A stretch of DNA of 64,000 nt from Coriaria nepalensis (taxonomy: Eukaryota > Streptophyta > Magnoliopsida > Cucurbitales > Coriariaceae). The notes under the pieces were generated by a model. It made no database searches and was not told the DNA's origin. It worked only from the letters and a program-made list of their open reading frames with translations. Positions 34,154-47,769 of the stretch are shown piece by piece (the first letter of the stretch is position 1; each line of letters begins with the position of its first letter). The stretch is from positions 11,403,001 through 11,467,000 of the forward strand of contig CP114487.1 in assembly GCA_027186245.1 (NCBI GenBank), in the 5' to 3' direction. The translations under genes were made by a program, and so were the position numbers.

Positions 34154-37100
34154 ATGGATGCAACCGGGATTCAAAGAGTGAGCAGTTTGAGAATAAACAG
34201 CTCAAACATATGGAGGAACAATGGGATGGATGTTTTTTCAAGGTCTTCTCGAGAAGAAGATGATGAAGAGGCTCTAAAGTGGGCTGCGCTCGAGAAACTT
34301 CCGACGGTTTTGCGTGTAAGGAGAGGGATTTTCACACAAGAGGAAGGTGAGGCAAGAGAGATCGATGTTCAAGATCTTGGCTTTCTAGAAAGGCAGCATG
34401 TCTTAGAGAGACTTGTTAAGATTGCTGAAGAGGATAATGAAAGATTCCTTCTGAAGCTCAAGAATAGAATCGAAAGGTAAGGATTTTTATTTATATTCAA
34501 TTGCTCTGTTTCATCTAGTCTTTGAAGAACACATACAAAAAAGCTCATGATCTTGTGAACAAAACAGGGTTGGACTTGAGTTTCCGGCGATTGAGGTTCG
34601 GTTTGAGCATCTAAACGTTGAAGCAGAAGCTTATGCAGGAGGCAGAGCTCTGCCTACCATCTTAAACTTTTCTCTTAACATATTTGAGGTAACTGATTTT
34701 ATTCTTTTAGTCTTTTTGTTGTTGTTTTTATGTATATGACTTAAATTTAAGCTTACAATCCCTCCAATATTAATTTTTCTCCCTTTTTTTTTTTTTTTTG
34801 AAGGGTTTCTTGAATTACCTTCACATCATCCCAAGTAGAAAAAGACCATTGTCAATCCTTCGTGATGTTAGTGGAATCATCAGGCCAAGAAGGTAAATTA
34901 TAACAGCACAACTAAGTTGACATTTACTATATGCATCATTAATCTTTTCCAGATCTTAAGTTGTTTGATCGTTTGGTTGACTTATCTTTCGGCAGGCTGA
35001 CATTACTTTTGGGGCCACCGGGCTCAGGGAAGACCACTCTACTAATGGCCTTGGCCGGAAAACTTTCAAAAGATCTCAAAGTAGGAGACTATTTGAATCC
35101 TAAATTTTTTTAAATTTTGTTTTATTTACTACTCATATTTCTAAAACTAAAGAATTATTGATGAATTTCTGTGTGTTATAGTTTTCCGGGAACATTACTT
35201 ACAACGGACATGAACTGGACGAGTTTGAGCCGAAGAGGACATCGGCTTATATAAGTCAACACGACCTTCATATAGGAGAAATGACTGTCAGAGAAACCAT
35301 GGCCTTTTCAGCAAGATGTCAAGGGGTTGGACCTAGATATGGTCAGTCTTATATTACACACACACACACAAAAAAACAGTTTGGCTTTAATTTCGAACCC
35401 TTATTTTTGAAGTACTTGCTTCATATTTGGAGTTTGTTTTCTTTTGGTGCACAGCCATGTTGGCTGAATTGTCAAGAAGAGAGAAGGAAGCAAATATCAA
35501 GCCAGATCCTGATCTTGATCTCTTCATGAAGGTGAGTGAAAGAAAGCAGTGAAGAAAACGAATTGTTTAAATGTTCAGCTTTCGTATTCATTGTATTACT
35601 TACTTCACATTAAAAAATTTCAGGCAGCAGCACTAGAAGGGCAGGAAACTAGTGTCATGACAGATTACATACTTAAGGTAACCATCTCGGGATTTGACAT
35701 CAATCGGAGCAATTCAGGTTATATGATCTATGAAAGAAGCCATAACCTCTTCTGTTAAATTATTGTCTTGCAGATTTTGGGACTTGATATCTGTGCTGAT
35801 GCTTTGGTGGGAGATGAAATGGTACGAGGAATCTCCGGTGGGCAAAAGAAGCGACTCACGACAGGAGAGATGTTGGTGGGACCCGCAAGAGCACTTTTCA
35901 TGGACGAAATATCAACCGGGTTAGATAGTTCCACAACATACCAGATCGTAAATTCGTTAAGACAATCTATCCACATTCTGGATGGAACGGCCCTCATCTC
36001 TCTCCTCCAACCGGCACCAGAAACATACGAACTGTTCGATGATCTAATACTCTTATCGGACGGACAGATTGTGTACCAAGGGCCCCGTGAGAAAGTACTT
36101 GAGTTCTTCCTACATATGGGCTTTAAATGCCCAGAAAGAAAAGGGGTTGCTGACTTCTTGCAAGAAGTAAAATTCCTAATTCCAACACCCTTATCTATAA
36201 TGTTCTTTATTTGAGATTATGACTGAACCTAATTTTTCTTTTTGATATGAAATATGATTAGGTGACATCAAAGAAGGATCAAGCACAGTATTGGGTACGT
36301 AGAGACGAGCCTTATAGATTCATAACTGTCGATGAATTTGCCGAAGCGTTTCAAACATTTCCCGTTGGTCAACAACTCGGAGATGAGCTTGCTACTCCAT
36401 TTGACAAGTCCAAAAGCCACCCTGCTTCTCTAACATACGACAAGTATGGTGTTAGCAAAAGGGAACTGCTAAAAGCAACTGTAGCAAGAGAATATCTACT
36501 CATGAAGAGAAACTCTTTTGTCTACATCTTCAAAATGACTCAAGTAAGCAAAATGTTAATTGCATTAACAACATTATAATAATGTTATTTAAGCTGCTAT
36601 AGCTTTTTATAACACTTGTTTTGTGTATTTTTTTCCCCAGATTTTCTTAATGGCTTTGATAACTATGACCTTGTTTCTAAGAACGAAGATGCACAACGAC
36701 ACAGTAACTGATGGAACGATTTTAATGGGCGCTATATTCTTTACCATCATTATTATTATGTTCAATGGTTTCTCCGAGCTAGCCCTTACCATCTTGAAAC
36801 TGCCGGTCTTTTATAAGCAAAGGGATCTTCTCTTTTTCCCTTCATGGGCTTATGCTTTACCAACATGGATACTCAAGATCCCTCTGACCTTTTTGGAAGT
36901 TGGAATTTGGGGTTTCATAACTTACTACGTTATTGGCTACGATTCTGAGGCCGGAAGGTGATTAAAAAACAAAATAGCGTTGGATTCAAGTTTTCAGTTC
37001 TAAATTCGAGAATTATATGCTAAAACTTGCTGTGAATGACAGGTTTTTCAAGCAGTTGCTTATACTCTTATGTATAAACCAAATGGCAGCTGGACTGTTC

Positions 37101-40100
37101 AGATTGATCGGTGCATTAGGAAGGAATATGATTGTTGCCAACACGTTTGGGTCGTTCGCGCTACTTGCTGTTCTTGTTTTGGGAGGATTTATTATAGCTA
37201 GAGGTAAATTCAAAGAATGTTACAGAAACTTATTCTCAAGTAATCTTTTACTTTCAGTCCTTCAAAAATTATATGGTATTTGGTGTTTCAATTAGGGAGT
37301 ATACATCCATGGTGGATTTGGGGTTACTGGGCATCACCAATGATGTATGCACAGAATGCCATAGCTGTCAATGAATTTCTGGGCAAGAAATGGAGCCATG
37401 TAAGTAGCACCTCTTTATACGTACAGAGAGGGTATAAAAAATTGCTTTGGGTATTGAGAATTTAATCGAATCTATGGATTGCAGATTCCGGCTAATGAAA
37501 TGAAAAAACTGGGCGTTCTGGTATTGGAATCGCGTGGGATTTTTCCGGAAGCACGCTGGTATTGGATTGGAGTAGGAGCAACTCTTGGTTTTATTCTTCT
37601 CTTTAATTTCCTCTTTGCTGTCGCCCTCCATTTCCTCGATCGTAAGTAACTTGTACATAGATATATAATGATATATAGTAGCTTGTTCTAAGCTTTTCGA
37701 TTTTATAGGAAACCAGTTTGCTAATTTGAATTGTAATGCTGCAGCCATAGAGAAGCCCCAGGCTGTGCTTCCTGCTGAGGCCTTAGACGAGCAAAGTAGT
37801 ACTGGAAATAGAGAGGTTGAGCTTTCATCTGTAGGAAAGAGCACTTCCGGTCAGTAATCACTTAATTTTGATTATTTACAAATTAATTTCCTTTATGATA
37901 TTTTTGAGTTTTTAACACTATCACTTGGTGACTTGTTGCAGGGCGAGGAAATGAAAGTAGACGACAAAGTATATCATCCATGACTTCATCTACAAGAGTA
38001 GGAAGCATGAGCAATGCTGACCCGAACAGAAAGCGTGGAATGGTGCTTCCTTTCGATCCTCATTCTATCACTTTTGATGATGTCAGATATGCTGTAGACA
38101 TGCCTCAGGTACATAAAATTTTGTCAAGTAAAATAAAAAATATGTTAATTTTTTATAATAATGTCAAGCAATAAATGAATGAATGATTTATGTACTTGCC
38201 CTTTTGCAGGAGATGAAAGCACAAGGTGTTCCTGATGACAGACTTGAACTTTTGAAAGGGGTGAGTGGTTCCTTTAGGCCAGGAGTACTAACAGCTCTAA
38301 TGGGTGTAAGTGGTGCCGGAAAAACCACTCTCATGGATGTATTGGCCGGAAGGAAGACAGGGGGTTACATAGATGGAAACATTACCATTTCTGGTCACCC
38401 CAAGAATCAAGATACCTTTGCTCGAATTTCGGGATATTGTGAGCAGAATGATATTCACTCTCCTCATGTTACTGTCTATGAGTCCTTGGTTTATTCAGCT
38501 TGGCTTAGATTGCCATTAGAGGTTGATTCTCACACCAGAAAGGTAGCTTCTCCCTTCCTTTTAAACCTTTCCTCTCTAATGGTCAAAGGGTTATCACGAT
38601 ATGTAGGAGTTGTTGATTTTTTATTAATCATTATTTTTGCAGATGTTCATTGAGGAAGTTATGGAGCTTGTGGAGTTAACTACATTAAGAGATGCTCTTG
38701 TTGGGTTGCCTGGAGTGAATGGACTTTCAACTGAACAACGGAAAAGGTTGACAATTGCAGTTGAACTTGTTGCCAACCCATCTATAATATTCATGGATGA
38801 GCCGACTTCTGGTCTTGATGCTAGAGCTGCGGCTATTGTTATGAGAACCGTGAGGAACACGGTTGATACGGGTCGAACTGTGGTCTGCACCATTCATCAA
38901 CCGAGCATTGACATCTTTGATGCCTTTGATGAGGTAAAAAATGATAAGCATAATCTTATTAAGGATAAAATAAATTTTTATTTTATTTTGTATTGTATTG
39001 GGAATAAACAATTTGAATGTTTGAATAATGCAGCTGTTCTTGCTAAAACGGGGTGGAGAAGAGATTTACGTGGGGCCATTAGGCCGTCATTCTGTCCATT
39101 TGATCGAGTATTTTGAGGTGAGAAAAAAATATAATACACTACATGAGTGATAGTTTGAGATTTTGCAATTGTACCATTCAGTAGTCAATCAAACTATAAT
39201 TCATGTTCCACTACAGAGTGTTCCTGGAGTTCCTAAGATTAAAGATGGTTACAACCCTGCAACTTGGATGTTGGAGGTTACGTCGCAAGGACAGGAGGCC
39301 GCTTTAGGTGTCAACTTCTCGAACATTTACAAGAACTCGGAATTATTCAGGTACTACTATTAACACTTTCCAATATGTCCAGTCTCTACTTTGAATCTTG
39401 CTTTGTGTTTAATATTAAATTAATGACATGAGACTGATGAGATGAATGGTTTTGTTTTTGGTAGGAGAAACAAGGCGTTGATCAAGGAACTAAGTGTGGC
39501 CGCACCGAATTCAAAGGACTTGTACTTTCCGACTCAATACTCTCAGTCGATGTTCATACAATGCACGGCTTGTCTCTGGAAACAAAATCTTTCTTATTGG
39601 AGAAACCCACCTTACACTGCTGTCAGACTCATGTTCACTACTTTCATCGCTTTAATGTTCGGTACAATTTTCTGGGACCTTGGCAGCAAAAGGTACGCAT
39701 AGAAAAAGAATCATAATAATGTTAATTTTTGCCATATAATATAGTTACTAATTAGATTCCAGACTAATTTATCACATTATTTTTTGTTAAAGAGAAACCC
39801 AACAAGACCTTTTCAACGCTATGGGTTCAATGTATGCCGCCGTTCTCTTCATCGGAGTCCAAAATTCTGTCTCCGTCCAACCTGTTGTTGCTATTGAGAG
39901 AACAGTCTTTTACCGAGAAAGAGCTGCTGGAATGTACTCAGCTTTGCCTTATGCATTTGGACAGGTAAAATTTTTTAAACTCTGGTCTATTCAAATTCCC
40001 GTTTTAAACAAACTCCTATTCGAATGCACCCTCACACGTGTTTATGTTGATAGGTTACGGTTGAACTGCCTTACGTTCTTGTACAAGCATTGATATATGG

Positions 40101-40680
40101 GGTTATCGTGTATGCCATGATTGGATTTGATTGGACAGTTGCCAAGTTCTTGTGGTATCTATTCTTCATGTACTTCACGTTTTTGTACTTCACATACTAC
40201 GGGATGATGAGTGTTGCCGTAACGCCCAATCACAACATCGCTGCCATTGTTTCTTCCGCTTTCTATGGCATTTGGAATGTCTTCTCCGGATTCATCATTC
40301 CTCGAACTGTAAGTTATTTTCCAAGCTTGTACTATGTTCCCCTTTTTCTGTTATCGTGTGACAATGTACTAGGGTATTGAAGGAATGAGCTAGACTAATG
40401 AATCAATTTTGAATTACAGAGGATTCCAATATGGTGGAGGTGGTACTACTGGGCCTGTCCAGTGGCGTGGACCTTATATGGGCTCGTGGCTGCACAATTT
40501 GGTGATTTTACGAATGAGCTTCAAGGTACAGACGAAACGGTGGAGCAGTTTCTGGACAGTTATTTCGGGTTTAAGCATGACTTCTTAGGGGTTGTGGCTG
40601 CTGTTGTTGTTGCCGTTCCAGTCTTATTTGCGTTTATCTTTGCCTTTTCTATCAAGGCCTTCAATTTCCAGACAAGATAG
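34154..40680 (+). CDS. ABCG/PDR full-size ABC transporter
   Basis: Twenty-three coding exons read in phase to 1450 aa, normal for plant PDR proteins: 34154-34476, 34568-34688, 34804-34892, 34996-35080, 35182-35341, 35455-35531, 35624-35677, 35774-36166, 36262-36543, 36641-36957, 37043-37203, 37296-37399, 37485-37641, 37745-37849, 37942-38108, 38210-38542, 38643-38933, 39034-39117, 39217-39350, 39465-39692, 39793-39964, 40054-40308 and 40420-40680. NBD1 comes first: Walker [11 protein letters not shown] near residue 186, signature [11 protein letters not shown], Walker B ALFMDEIS. Membrane domain 1 follows, then NBD2 ([10 protein letters not shown] near 898, [23 protein letters not shown]), then membrane domain 2 ending [11 protein letters not shown]. 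This reverse order is the PDR hallmark. Members sit in the plasma membrane and export hormones, terpenoids, phenolics or cuticle precursors. The substrate cannot be told; PDR1/ABCG40-type similarity is an impression. Confidence 0.95.
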
Positions 40681-41161
40681 ACATAATACTAAGAGAAATG
40701 GTTCTGTGATGTATTTGATTTATTAATAGTTCTGCTTATAGTACAATTTTGTTGTATATTTGTATAAGAGATGGGGTGGAAGCAAGAATTTGCTCATTTT
40801 GTCTTCAATGCTTACGGACAGAATTCTCTCTTTCAGTTGACTTCTGGAACTCGAGGTTGACTTCATCCCTCAATCAAAATCCGTTGACTTTCAATCCATT
40901 AGTCCCACACGGCTTGTGCAAACGGAAGATTAAGAAGTGGCGTCCGTAACTGAGTTTTGAAAATGTATTATTATTCATAGAGGACCCCCACATCCCACGT
41001 GGCCGTTTCTAAGAAGAACGCTAGGCTCCGTTAGAGTCCTTGTCAGCTACCGTAGTCTGACCAACTACTCCAACAAACCCGGACGGTCCGAGAATTTTAC
41101 CCTCCTTAATAAGTACCCGCCTGAACTAACTCTCTTCTCCCAATTTACTATTCAATTGAAG
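40681..41161. promoter_or_regulatory. ABCG 3' flank and promoter of the CV-like gene
   Basis: Three W-boxes (TTGACT at 40837-40842, 40857-40862 and 40884-40889) lie within 53 bases. A G-box/ABRE CACGTGGC follows near 40996-41003, about 160 bases before the CV-like ATG. W-boxes bind WRKY factors and CACGTGGC binds ABA- and light-linked bZIP factors. The W-boxes could instead lie in the ABCG 3' UTR. Confidence 0.55.
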
Positions 41162-41712
41162 ATGGCTCTGTTGAGTAGCTACCGTCTCAGCCTCTCTCCT
41201 CCAACGCCCGCCTCCAATCAGCTGCCTTCTTCTTCCACTCCCAGCGTAAGAACAGATCGAGCCTCTGATTCATTGTAAGTATAAACAAGCAGCCCCCTCA
41301 TTCTAAATTCTCGTAAGATGTTTCTTCATTATTTGAAAATTTATCGTTTTAGTTTTGATATGGTTAATACGTCAGGAAGAAGAATGAAAGATCGTGGGGA
41401 AGGAAGTATGCTGTAAGCATGTCGACCGTGATGGTCGCTCTACAGTTAGTCGGAAATAATAACGACTTCGTGCTTGCCTTGGATCATAATCGTTTGTCAC
41501 AATCCGACATCATCGGCACAGTTGATGTGAGGAAAATCGCGAGGTGGAGTGACAAAAGAACATGTCCACCATGGCATCTCAATTCTCTGGAGACCATCGT
41601 GCCCGAAAATCTTCCCCGACCGGTGGCTCGCCGAAGATCGGAATCCGTTACTGCTGCAGCTACCAAACTTATTGTAGTAGTTGGAAGTGGTTCCAAGTGT
41701 TTTTCTATGTAA
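41162..41712 (+). CDS. CHLOROPLAST VESICULATION (CV)-like small protein
   Basis: Two coding exons, 41162-41274 and 41376-41712, give 149 aa. The N-terminus (MALLSSYRLSLSPPTPAS) is Ser/Pro-rich and basic, like a chloroplast transit peptide. The C-terminal half has a compact conserved-looking block, RTCPPWHLNSLETIVPENLPRP, followed by ARRRSE. I recall this block from the plant-specific CV protein (Arabidopsis At2g25625), which is induced by senescence and stress and destabilises chloroplasts by forming vesicles that carry stromal and thylakoid proteins to the vacuole. The name rests on memory of that block only. If it is wrong, this is still a credible small plastid-targeted protein. Stress-type promoter motifs lie upstream. 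Confidence 0.55.
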
Positions 41713-44700
41713 TACTTCTCTTCGTCGATTGAAATTCCAAAATTCGTATACATGTTTTAATTGTTTGTAAATAATACACAATAATGTCAATTCAATAAAA
41801 CATAGGTTAATTGGATCTAATAAGATAGATATTTCTCGTCATGGACGTGTTCTTGAGTTGAATGTTTGCTAGTACAAGATTGGAATTATGTAAGTCAATG
41901 CAGTACACATGCAGTACGACTACTATTTACATGAAGTGGCTTAATGATTCAGAATAAGATTGAATTTTTATTTTTTATTTTCCTATTATTATTATTGGGC
42001 CTGCAACAGAACTATCATAAGGATTAGTAGACCGGGCCATGGTGAGATTGGGCTTATCTCGAATGGGTGCTTGGTGACTATGGGCCCGCATAAACATGCT
42101 ATGATCATTGATCAATAGTCATGCATATATTGGAATAAAGCTGAAGATTAATAGGGTAACTAATTACACACACACAATTATTAATGGAGCTTTAAGTATA
42201 ATCACTGCAACTAGGCACACAAGGTGATACATTTTCTGGTATCGAGTAGCTTGACCCAGTCGTGTTTATCGTACGGTATGCTCTTTTCCTTCTTGCAAAC
42301 AATGGACAAACACCCTATAAGAGAGAGTAACAGCTGCAAAAACTATTAATAAAACAAAGCATAATGCAAGGGAAAAATAACGTTTGAAAACCTTATAAGA
42401 GTGTTCACAGCTTTGTGCTGGATTTCTTAGAAGAAGCTGGTGATGCCAACATGGTATTCAGCTTGTTTAATTGGCAGCATTTCTTGTCGTGGTTCCGACA
42501 TGTTTTTTTATGTACTTATACCCGATCATCATCAACGCCACGAAGTTAAGTGTCGCTGCTAAAAGAGAGAGAGTGGCTAAGAACCAACACGATAGAGAAT
42601 TTTGTTGATGTTGATATTTTTCTTTTTTTAAAAAGTCAGGCAGCAAGATTTTATAATAGTTGGAATAATATTTGAGGTACACGCTAGAGAATGCCTCTAA
42701 AATCAATTACTACTTTTTTAGATTTCATATACGGTGTTGGGAATGCCTCATCAAGTCTTACCTAGCTAGCTCGAATTTCCACCTACATTTCTTCTGCATG
42801 GTAATTACAGGCCATAGAATCTGCAAGTACAACCCTCACATTCGAAGGATTGAGCAAAGATTTCGTAGAACTGCGCCGTATCGGCAAAAGACAAGAAAAG
42901 AGCATAAGAAACCATGAAAAACGGGCAGTTCAGCTTGTCATTTCCTTCGTTCTCTTTCTTGCCCTCGTTCTACTTGAAGCTACTCCGTCCTTCGTCCTTT
43001 TAACTTCTATTATCTGCCTGATCCATATAGTTTAAGAGAGAATCGTTATAAACTTATAACTTGGAAGAAAGAGAAAGAAGATGGTGTCACTACAACCATC
43101 GCATATATAATATAGCCCATGTTTATGTGAACGACGTTAACTCAATTATATACATCAAATCAATTGATAAGTTGATGCCGAAAATATGGAAGAAGTAATC
43201 TATCTATATATATTGATAACGGAAGTTTTGTGGCGTTGTGCGTTTACTACATTACTTGGGACTTGGGCTAATAATAAGTTTTGACAAATATTCAGTTTAA
43301 GCCTGCCGACAATGACGGCCCAATTCGCCCGAACTTTGGTCTACAAGATAAATAAACCGATGGAAGTGGGTCTACCGTCAAATCAAAATACTAAAATCCT
43401 TTTACGTTATATTTAATTGAGGGGGTCACTTCATTGCATCCGTTAATTCAACGTTAGCTATCACCGTCAAGTGTCGAGAGGGTCAGTAGGGGTGGGTCCA
43501 TTTATTGGGAATAGTGGCACTACAGTGCCCGTATTTCTATTGGGCAAGAGGGTTAAGATGTAAGAACGCACGTATTGGAGAAGGAGGGACACTGGGCTTA
43601 TGCCGTACCAAATTTAGGGTATCGGATTTAGTTGGTGTTTGTTTGTTTTTTATTTGTCTTTATAATTTATTTTAATATAAGGATTAGATAAATATTATGT
43701 AATAAAAATATAAAAAGTTAGATTGAAATATAATTAATTTATTAATCATATATTTTTATAGTTAAAACTAATTTTTTTCATTTTTTAGAAATATGATGGC
43801 CACGTCAAGTTTTCGATTTAAACCAAATTCTCGTCCAAACATAAATATGTTTGTATTTGAGTTCCCCCAACATATCGGTCTATATGTCTCAAACCGAGAT
43901 CTTACATATAAACCGATGATTCGATCTTGAGGGACATAAACATATTTTTATCTAACGTTTCGGGTCAAACTAAGTTCTTAGTCTTTAATGACATAATATA
44001 ATCAAGTTCTCAGTCTAAAATAACAAAAACATATTTCTTTATGAGTTATTGATCCAAACCAAGATCTGTCCTTCTATATTGAAAACTCGCTCTAAGTTTC
44101 CGGTCTAAACTCGTTCAAAGGCCAACACAATCTTCATTTTATATATACATGCTAATTTTTTATTTTTTATTTTTCTTTTGCCGTTCGAAAACAACCTCCG
44201 CCGTCCCCATATATTTATTATTACATTCGGCAAAACTTTGGAATGGGGGTTTTTTTTTTGGCCAAAACATTGGAATGGTTATTAAAACACCTAATCGTAG
44301 ATACTTGATATGATTAGCTTCTCTTCTCTAACTCCCTAGATTTTGTTTGTCATAAATCTATCCCACCCAGCCAATATTGAACCCCCTAGATCCTCCTCCA
44401 TATCTAACCATCGTGACATACGATTTTGGCTGTTTCAAATCCTGTCTCTAGTATTCCGCTTCGCTTCGCGTTATTGTCTTATACCTGTCTCTCCACCACT
44501 GTACACCTTCAATTCATAGGCGTATACATGATGATAAGAAATCAATATGTATAAAATAATTAGTGTATGTAGATCGAAGAGCAACAGGAGTTGGATCTTT
44601 TAGGTACGTGAAAGAGTAAACGATGACGTCATACGTATTTGGTTTCATGCATGGAATCTATGTGCATTATATCCGCAGCTCATTACCAGCCAACACATAT

Positions 44701-46083
44701 CCTCTGCGGTTGTGTTCCGACCAGATTTCATATTCCAGTTTTGTCTCTTCGCTGACGTGTCTGCCCGTAACATCTCATACTATTCCTGATTCTTATCAAT
44801 GCGATTAAACCCATCATTATTCATTAGCACCTTAATCTTGTTTCTTAAATCGACAGTCCGAGGATTAATCCCGTTAATTATTGATATCCTGGTGGAAGAT
44901 GTTTTTTTTCCTTTTCTTCCTTCGCTCTCCCCACGTGGGTTTATATGAAAGACAGGTGGCGGAAAGTGGTAATTAGAGGACTAAAAAAAGTAATCCTCAT
45001 TGTTGTTTCCACGGATGCAACAGCGCCTTAATAGCCTGTTATCCCTCCACGTGGCACCACATTCGACGTTCCCGAAGTACCTTTCATCCCACGCGCCACC
45101 TTGGTGCACTCTGTTTCAGAGCCATTGTTTTTAAACAAGTCAAGATAGTGCAGTGTTTATATTGATCAATATTGAATAATTCAGTTAAAAAATTCCGAAG
45201 ATTTCAGAAGAGTGAAATTTTTTTAATCTATATTTTAATTATATATAGATATATATAATTAATATATATAATTCATAAATAATCTCTATCTAAGAATTTG
45301 GTTTCATGTTCCTAATCGCCACACGTTTCCCAATCTAACCAACGGCTGTTGATGAGATAAAAATCTGATTTCCCTGTTGATCGAATATATCAATATGATT
45401 GATTAATATAGAAACAAATTTCCCAAATTCACAAAAAATTGACTGCTTTTTTAATTTATGTGCAGGTGTGACAAGATGATTAAGCTGGTCGTGGTCGTTA
45501 TTACAGCAATCGTTATTACTACTACTCTGTTTCAGAAACACCTTCATTTCCATTTACAGTTGCTCTGCAATTATCAATCTTCAATCTAGAGGATTCAAGA
45601 GAGCGTGGTAAACAAGCGTACCAGATGGCGAGTAGGCCTGAGGTGGTGCTCCTCCTCCTCCTCTGCTTTTAGTCCCCACAAAATGGTTGTATTTATATAC
45701 CCCCACAAAGCTGATTACTTCAATTCCAACTCCCCTCCTTTAAAAATATAACTTTTTGTACTTTCCAGCCACCGCCGTTTAGAGAGAGAGATATAAATAT
45801 AGTCTCGAGAAGCTAAACAGGAACCACCTTATTCATCACGCCTCCATATTCCCTAGTTAGACTATTCGACTTGCCACACTCCATCTTCTCCTCCCCTGTT
45901 TTTCTGTAAGCATTATCAGGCAAAGGTCTTGGAGCTTCAGAAAACAGAGTGAAGGAAACAGAGCTTCGATAACTGGGGGAGAAGAAAGAAAAAGACACAG
46001 GTTTCTTTCTTTCCTTCTTTCTTTCACTCTCTTCTTCAGCTTTCTTCGGATCTGTTTCGAGTTCTTTCCACGTTTCCTTAGAC
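41713..46083. other. 4.4-kb spacer and YUCCA promoter
   Basis: No gene could be established. A minus-strand open frame at 42467-42706 ends with one hydrophobic stretch (FLATLSLLAATLNFVALMMIGY) and nearby fragments could be a small membrane or secreted peptide gene, but no start or splice pattern is convincing. G-boxes (CCACGTGG) occur near 44932 and 45047. A TATAAATA at 45792-45799 lies about 290 bases before the YUCCA ATG and is a plausible core promoter. The remainder is AT-rich. Confidence 0.45.
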
Positions 46084-47769
46084 ATGGGTTCTTACAAAGA
46101 ACAGCAAGAAGAAGAGCAACAGTCTACGACCTGTGTTTCGGTTATCGGGCCTATAATAGTAGGTGCAGGTCCATCAGGGCTAGCTGCCTCCGCCTGCTTC
46201 TCTGCTCATGGAATCCCTACTTTAATCCTCGAGAAAACCGACTGCATAGCCTCTCTATGGCAACAAAGAACTTACGATCGTCTCAAACTCCATCTCCATA
46301 AACAGTTTTGCGAACTTCCTCTCATGGGTTTCCCTGAAAACTTCCCCAAGTACCCAACAAAAGCCCAGTTCATCTCCTACATGGAATCCTACGCTTCTCA
46401 TTTCAACATCAAGCCCAGATTCAACCAAGCTGTTCAAAACGCCGTGTTCGATTCTGTAAGTGGGTTTTGGAAGGTTCGGACCCAAAATCACGAGTACATT
46501 TGTCGTTGGCTCATTGTCGCTACTGGCGAGAATGCCGATCCTGTCATACCTGAAATCGCAGGGATAGATAGCTTCGTCGGAAAAGTTGTTCATACCAGCA
46601 TGTACAAATCCGGGTCAGAGTTCAGAAATCAAAGGGTGCTTGTCATTGGTTGTGGAAATTCCGGCATGGAAGTTAGCTTGGACCTTTCCAGATTCAATGC
46701 AACTCCTTCCATGGTTGTTAGAAACACGGTAAGTTAAAAAAATCAAATCTTTATATTGAATTTTTATGTGTTTGACTCCTATATGTTGTATAGTCTTAAT
46801 TTAATGTTTCTTGTTTTCAGGTGCACATTCTACCAAGAGAGGTGCTTGGATTTTCGACGTTTGGAATAGCAATGGGGCTTCTAAAACGTCTTCCTTTGAA
46901 ATTAGTAGACAGAATTCTGCTTCTAATCGCCAATTTGACCCTCGGAAATACGGACCAGTTGGGACTAAGGCGACCGAAAGCTGGTCCGATCGAGCTGAAA
47001 AACGCGACCGGGAAGACTCCAGTGCTCGATTTCGGAGCTCTGTCTGAAATAAGATCAGGCAAAATAAAGGTCAGACAGCCAGATAGATACAAACTAACTT
47101 AATCATGTTTTATTACTGTAATATGTATAATCAAATATCCTGATATGGTATCGGGTTCTTTTTTTTTTTTCGTAATCAGGTGGTAGTAGCGGGTGTGAAA
47201 GAGATAACGAAACATGGGGCTCGGTTCATGGATGGACAAGAGAAGGAGTTCGATTCAATCGTATTAGCAACTGGTTACCGAAGCAATGTGCCTACTTGGC
47301 TTAAGGTAATTAAGGAAAAGCTAATACATCAAACAAACGTCACTCTCGTTCATATGTTACTACCAGCATGTAGTTATGATCCATCGTTTTCTAAATTGGA
47401 CCCCCTCAAGCACAGAACTACGTAGAATCTCTTGTACCACAACACTACAAATCTCCTCTTTTATCCATGCATGTAACAGAATATGCCATTTTGTCATGGC
47501 AGTTGTCTTCTTTTTATTTTATTGTTTATTTTATTCTCTTTCATTAGTAACTAATCTTCTTACGTGAAATGCAGGGATGTGAGTTTTTCACGAAAGAAGG
47601 GATGCCTAAAACTCCATTTCCAAACGGATGGAAAGCAGATAATGGGCTGTATACAGTCGGTTTTACTAGAAGAGGTTTGCTTGGAACTTCATATGATGCT
47701 GTCAGTATTGCTAAGGATGTTGCTCTTCAGTGGTCTCAACTTAAGGCTTTCAGATCCATTGTCAGATAA
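46084..47769 (+). CDS. YUC4: YUCCA flavin monooxygenase (YUC1/YUC4 type)
   Basis: Four coding exons, 46084-46728, 46821-47069, 47180-47305 and 47575-47769, give 404 aa. Motifs seen: the FAD-binding [15 protein letters not shown] near residue 23, the FMO segment [18 protein letters not shown], the NADPH-binding [17 protein letters not shown] near 190, and [15 protein letters not shown] with the ATG[GY] motif. Role: converts indole-3-pyruvate to indole-3-acetic acid, the rate-limiting step of auxin synthesis, in the cytosol or at the ER. The stretches [20 protein letters not shown] and [20 protein letters not shown] sit between Arabidopsis YUC1 and YUC4, so it is probably orthologous to both; the symbol is a clade label. 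No targeting peptide is seen. The gene looks intact. Confidence 0.93.

Noticed and set aside
35281..35529. Read-through frame past the ABCG exon at 35341
   Set aside because: The exon ends at a GTCAGT donor and the next exon (35455) restores the PDR sequence in phase.
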